Assembly: GCA_910584725.1 (NCBI GenBank)
Contig: CAJUBE010000004.1
Span: forward strand, 98,860 to 162,859
Source: an uncultured Lachnospiraceae bacterium
Lineage (GTDB): Bacteria > Bacillota > Clostridia > Lachnospirales > Lachnospiraceae
Direction of reading: 5' to 3'
DNA: 64,000 nt
Position 1 is the stretch's first letter, and every line of letters begins with the position of its first letter. The position numbers and the translations under genes were made by a program. Positions 61,381 to 64,000 of the stretch are shown here, one piece after another. The notes beneath the pieces are model-generated. The model was not told the origin of the DNA. It saw only the letters and a list, made by a program, of their open reading frames with translations, and did not search any database.

Positions 61381-62771
61381 TTGACTCCCTCGCGCGTATC
61401 TTCCAGTACAATGCCCTTCCCTGCAAGGAGATCCCGGATCTCGTCCGCCCTTGCAAAGTTCTTCGCCTTTCTGGCGTCCTGTCTCTCCTGAATTAGCGAC
61501 TCGATCTCCTCATCCAACATCTCCTGCTGCCGCTCTGCCGTAAGTCCGCAGATATCCATAAGCTCCACAATCTCGTCTTTCAGCGCGCGGATAAATGCCG
61601 CGCTTGCGCCCTCTCCCACGGACGTATTGGCGAATTTCACCAGCTCGAAAATCGCGGAGATGGCGTCCGCCGTATTGAAATCGTCGTCCATCGCTTCGTC
61701 AAACTTTGTCACAAACTCCTTCGCCTGCGCAAGCGCTTTCTCCTCGTCTGCGCCCAGCTCCTGCGTCTGCGCCTTTTCCAGAAGGAAGTTTAAGTTGGAC
61801 ACGCAGGTCACAATCCGCTCCAGACCGTTCTTCGCCGCCTCCATCAGCTCCGCGCTGAAATTCAGGGGACTTCTGTAATGGGCGGAGAGCATGAAGAACC
61901 GCAGCACCTGCAGGTCATACTTCTCGCTGATGTCCCGCACGGTAAAGAAATTGCCGAGGGACTTGGACATTTTTTTATTGTCAATATTTAAGAACCCGTT
62001 GTGCATCCAGTATTTGGCAAAAGGTTTGCCGTTCGCCGCCTCCGACTGGGCGATCTCATTCTCGTGGTGGGGGAAAATCAGGTCCTCGCCGCCCGCGTGA
62101 ATGTCTATCTCCTCCCCCAGATACTTCTTGCTCATCACCGAGCACTCGATATGCCAGCCCGGTCTTCCCTCGCACCAGGGAGACTCCCAGAAAGGTTCGC
62201 CCGCCTTCTTCGGTTTCCAGAGCACAAAGTCCAGCGGATCCTGTTTCTGCTCCTCCCCGGACACCAGAAGGGAACGCCCGCCGCTGCGCAGATCGTCCAG
62301 ATTCTTGTGGGAAAGTTTGCCATAGCCCGGGAAACTTCTCGTCTTAAAGTAAACGGTGCCGTCCTCCGCCACATAGGCGTGTCCCTTGTCAATGAGTGTC
62401 TGGATCATCTCGATCATGCCGTCGATCTCGCAGGTCGCCTTGGGATGCGTGGTGGCGGGCTTCACATGCAGCGCCTCCATGTCCTTCTTGCACTCCGCGA
62501 TATAGCGCTCCGAAATCACGGAAGGGTCCGTGCCCTCCTCGTTCGCCTTCTTGATGATCTTGTCGTCCACGTCCGTGAAGTTCGACACGTAATTGACGTC
62601 ATAGCCCCTGTGCTCCATATAGCGGCGCACCGTGTCAAACACAATCATCGGTCTCGCGTTGCCGATATGAATCAGGTTGTAAACCGTAGGTCCGCACACA
62701 TACATGCTGACCTTTCCCTCCTCCAAGGGCACAAACTCCTCTTTCCTTCCCGATAATGTATTATATACTTT
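61365..62771 (-). CDS. cysS: Cysteinyl-tRNA synthetase
   Basis: 468-residue class I synthetase. Zn/Cys and HIGH region YVCGPTVYNLIHIGNARP, GRPGWHIECSVM, zinc ligands in FPHHENEIAQSE and KMSKSLGN (KMSKS). Start at ATG 62771 after GGAGGAGATT; the frame to 62810 is rejected. Second gene of the cysE operon; no T-box is seen upstream. Confidence 0.97.
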   Translation of the reverse strand, partial: KVYNTLSGRKEEFVPLEEGKVSMYVCGPTVYNLIHIGNARPMIVFDTVRRYMEHRGYDVNYVSNFTDVDDKIIKKANEEGTDPSVISERYIAECKKDMEALHVKPATTHPKATCEIDGMIEMIQTLIDKGHAYVAEDGTVYFKTRSFPGYGKLSHKNLDDLRSGGRSLLVSGEEQKQDPLDFVLWKPKKAGEPFWESPWCEGRPGWHIECSVMSKKYLGEEIDIHAGGEDLIFPHHENEIAQSEAANGKPFAKYWMHNGFLNIDNKKMSKSLGNFFTVRDISEKYDLQVLRFFMLSAHYRSPLNFSAELMEAAKNGLERIVTCVSNLNFLLEKAQTQELGADEEKALAQAKEFVTKFDEAMDDDFNTADAISAIFELVKFANTSVGEGASAAFIRALKDEIVELMDICGLTAERQQEMLDEEIESLIQERQDARKAKNFARADEIRDLLAGKGIVLEDTREGVKWKRA

Positions 62772-62824
62772 CATAATCTCCTCCATGTCGGGCGAGTCAC
62801 CTTCACCCATTTATTCTAGTTATG

Positions 62825-63505
62825 TTAACTGCCCTGCGTTTTCTCCCGCCGCATATTTTTCATCTCCTGCTCCAAATCAAGCAGCCGGTTCGTCAGCTCC
62901 GTGTTGGCGCGCTGCAGCCCCATGATATCCTCCCGCACCGGGTCGGGCAGATGGGTCTGGTCCAGCTCCTCCTGCGGCAGCGCCATGTTGTCGCGCTTGA
63001 CCACGCGCCCGGGCACGCCCACCACCGTGGAATTGGGCGGCACCTCGTTGAGCACCACGCTGCCTGCCCCGATTTTACTATTATCCCCGATTTTAAAGGA
63101 GCCAAGCACCTTCGCGCCGGTGCTGATCATGACGTTGTTTCCGATGGTGGGATGTCTTTTCCCCTGCTCCTTGCCTGTGCCGCCGAGAGTCACGCCCTGA
63201 TAGAGCGTCACGTTATCACCGATCACCGTGGTCTCCCCGATAATGACGCCATGTCCATGGTCAATAAAAAAGCCCTTGCCGATCTGTGCGCCCGGATGGA
63301 TCTCAATGCCCGTCCTGCGCGCGCCCTTCTGGGAAACCCATCTTGCCCAGAAATAGTGGTGGCGCAGATACAGCCTGTGCGCCAGCCGGTAATAGCACAT
63401 CACCTTAAAGCTGGGATAGAGGAAAACTTCCATATTGGAATGAATCGCTGGATCCCGCTCGCGTATGATACGGATTTCCTCCTTTATATTTCCGATAAAA
63501 CCCAT
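62825..63505 (-). CDS. cysE: Serine O-acetyltransferase
   Basis: 226 residues, the short Firmicutes form. N-terminal helices, then left-handed beta-helix hexapeptide repeats with the catalytic His in FFIDHGHGVIIGETT and GGTGKEQGKRHP; ends in a coiled-coil tail (LQRANTELTNRLLDLEQEMKNM). Makes O-acetylserine for cysteine synthesis, fitting with cysS downstream. Confidence 0.96.
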   Translation of the reverse strand: MGFIGNIKEEIRIIRERDPAIHSNMEVFLYPSFKVMCYYRLAHRLYLRHHYFWARWVSQKGARRTGIEIHPGAQIGKGFFIDHGHGVIIGETTVIGDNVTLYQGVTLGGTGKEQGKRHPTIGNNVMISTGAKVLGSFKIGDNSKIGAGSVVLNEVPPNSTVVGVPGRVVKRDNMALPQEELDQTHLPDPVREDIMGLQRANTELTNRLLDLEQEMKNMRREKTQGS

Positions 63506-63617
63506 TGAACCGCCCCTTCTACGTTTCCATTCATGCCACGCAGGATTTTGCAGTTATCAGGCATGAAAAGCAACACTTTTACCATAAATTGTCATAAAGA
63601 AATTTCTACCCTATTTA

Positions 63618-63646
63618 GAATATGCAACTTAGGACATTTTGTCAAG
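63618..63646 (-). promoter_or_regulatory. Promoter of the cysE-cysS-mrnC-rlmB operon
   Basis: TTGACA (63646-63641), 17-nt spacer, TATTCT (63623-63618), minus strand. The leader of about 105 nt contains an 8-bp hairpin TTCATGCC 63530-63537 with 63560-63567. Confidence 0.85.
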
Positions 63647-63668
63647 GAAACCAGCTCTTACCTTACAC

Positions 63669-64000
63669 TTACTCCCCTTTTTCGCCATTACCTTTTAATC
63701 TCTCAATTTCTTTGCGCAGTCGTTCGATTTCACCAGCCTGCTCCTTACGACATGCTTCATACTCTTTTCGGTCTTGCTCTATCTTCTCCTTGTAGTTGCG
63801 TATCTCCGCCTCGTGCTCCTTTCGGTCCTCCTCTATCTTCCTCTCGTAACTGCGTTTATCCGCTTCATATTCTTTGCGGTCCTGTTCTATTTTCTCCTCG
63901 TAACTGCGTTTATCCGCTTCATATTCTTTGCGGTCCTGTTCTATTTTCTCCTCGTAACTGCGTTTATCCGCTTCATATTCTTTGCGGTCCTGTTCTATCT
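63669..64000 (-). CDS. Coiled-coil protein with tandem repeats (5' end outside window)
   Basis: C-terminal 110 codons visible, open to the window edge. Almost wholly Glu, Lys, Arg, Asp and Tyr: repeats of IEQDRKEYEADKRSYEEK (18 residues), degenerating toward the end (IEEDRKEHEAEIRNYKEK), then IERLRKEIERLKGNGEKGE. A long coiled coil is expected. Family and function are not visible. Convergent to nothing; upstream of the cysE promoter. Confidence 0.7.
   Translation of the reverse strand, partial: IEQDRKEYEADKRSYEEKIEQDRKEYEADKRSYEEKIEQDRKEYEADKRSYERKIEEDRKEHEAEIRNYKEKIEQDRKEYEACRKEQAGEIERLRKEIERLKGNGEKGE
63847..64000 (-). repeat. Perfect 54-bp tandem repeats
   Basis: Units 63847-63900 and 63901-63954 are identical; a third (63955 on) continues past the window edge apart from a change at the last bases. 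Decayed units extend to about 63740. Each codes 18 residues. Confidence 0.9.

Noticed and set aside
63506..63668. T-box riboswitch ahead of cysE-cysS
   Set aside because: The leader is only about 105 nt and no T-box sequence (TGGNACCGCG-like) is seen.

Overview
The window looks like about 64 kb of chromosome from a spore-forming member of the Clostridia, most likely Lachnospiraceae (genus not determined). Supporting signs are the sporulation genes gpr and spoIIP arranged rpsT/gpr/spoIIP/lepA/hemW as in endospore formers, a class III fructose-1,6-bisphosphatase, Mini-ribonuclease III, a YerC/TrpR-like regulator, a DUF1836 gene, a double OB-fold SSB-like protein, GGAGG ribosome binding sites and TTGACA/TATAAT promoters. 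Most genes lie on the minus strand. The body is moderately GC-rich; the restriction-modification island (about 16.8-26.7 kb) and the gene at 59.4-59.9 kb are visibly AT-richer.

Layout. 1-6.5 kb: hemW (cut by the window start), a PIN-domain toxin/antitoxin pair inserted between hemW and lepA, lepA, three tandem hairpins, spoIIP, gpr, and divergent rpsT. 6.6-12.7 kb: a sugar-catabolic locus (two TIM-barrel epimerase/isomerase-like proteins, a Gfo/Idh/MocA dehydrogenase, an RbsC-type permease, an N-terminally truncated RbsA-type ATPase) with a divergent LacI-type regulator; no substrate-binding protein remains. 12.7-16.7 kb: TPM-domain protein, zinc-ribbon membrane protein, a PurF homologue without its N-terminal nucleophilic Cys, and a GGDEF protein with a broken motif. 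16.8-26.6 kb: a type I restriction-modification system with an active hsdS, an inverted promoterless hsdS cassette, a tyrosine recombinase between them and two pairs of inverted repeats, i.e. a phase-variable specificity switch. A HEPN-like DUF3644 gene sits between hsdM and hsdS, and a compact non-coding RNA with its own promoter runs antisense into its 3' end.

26.8-38.3 kb: rlmD, an acidic membrane protein, pcrA/uvrD, an SPFH zinc-ribbon protein, a chemotaxis receptor, a DMT transporter, tRNA-Gly(TCC), an orphan NMT1-type binding lipoprotein, an orphan HPt protein and a DUF1836 regulator. 38.4-46 kb: yerC, a large hybrid histidine kinase, a cold-shock protein, a eukaryotic-type HisA, a Thr/Gly/Asn-rich lipoprotein and fbp. 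46-49.5 kb: dapB and dapA, the latter behind a lysine riboswitch with attenuator, then a CobO/CobA-type adenosyltransferase and the SSB-like gene. 49.7-59.3 kb: a small orphan, typA/bipA, mgtE, a YigZ/IMPACT gene, a class A penicillin-binding protein and a secreted SGNH hydrolase with a 13-residue repeat spacer. 59.4-64 kb: a possible PBECR4-type nuclease gene, the cysE-cysS-mrnC-rlmB operon behind one good promoter, and a coiled-coil protein with perfect 54-bp repeats running off the end.

The two most notable signals are (i) four copies (about 9.6, 14.7, 35.0 and 46.1 kb) of an elaborate multi-hairpin repeat whose stems are kept by compensatory base changes and which always begins at or within a few bases of the stop codon of the preceding minus-strand gene, and (ii) the invertible type I RM locus carrying a HEPN-like gene paired with a small structured RNA.
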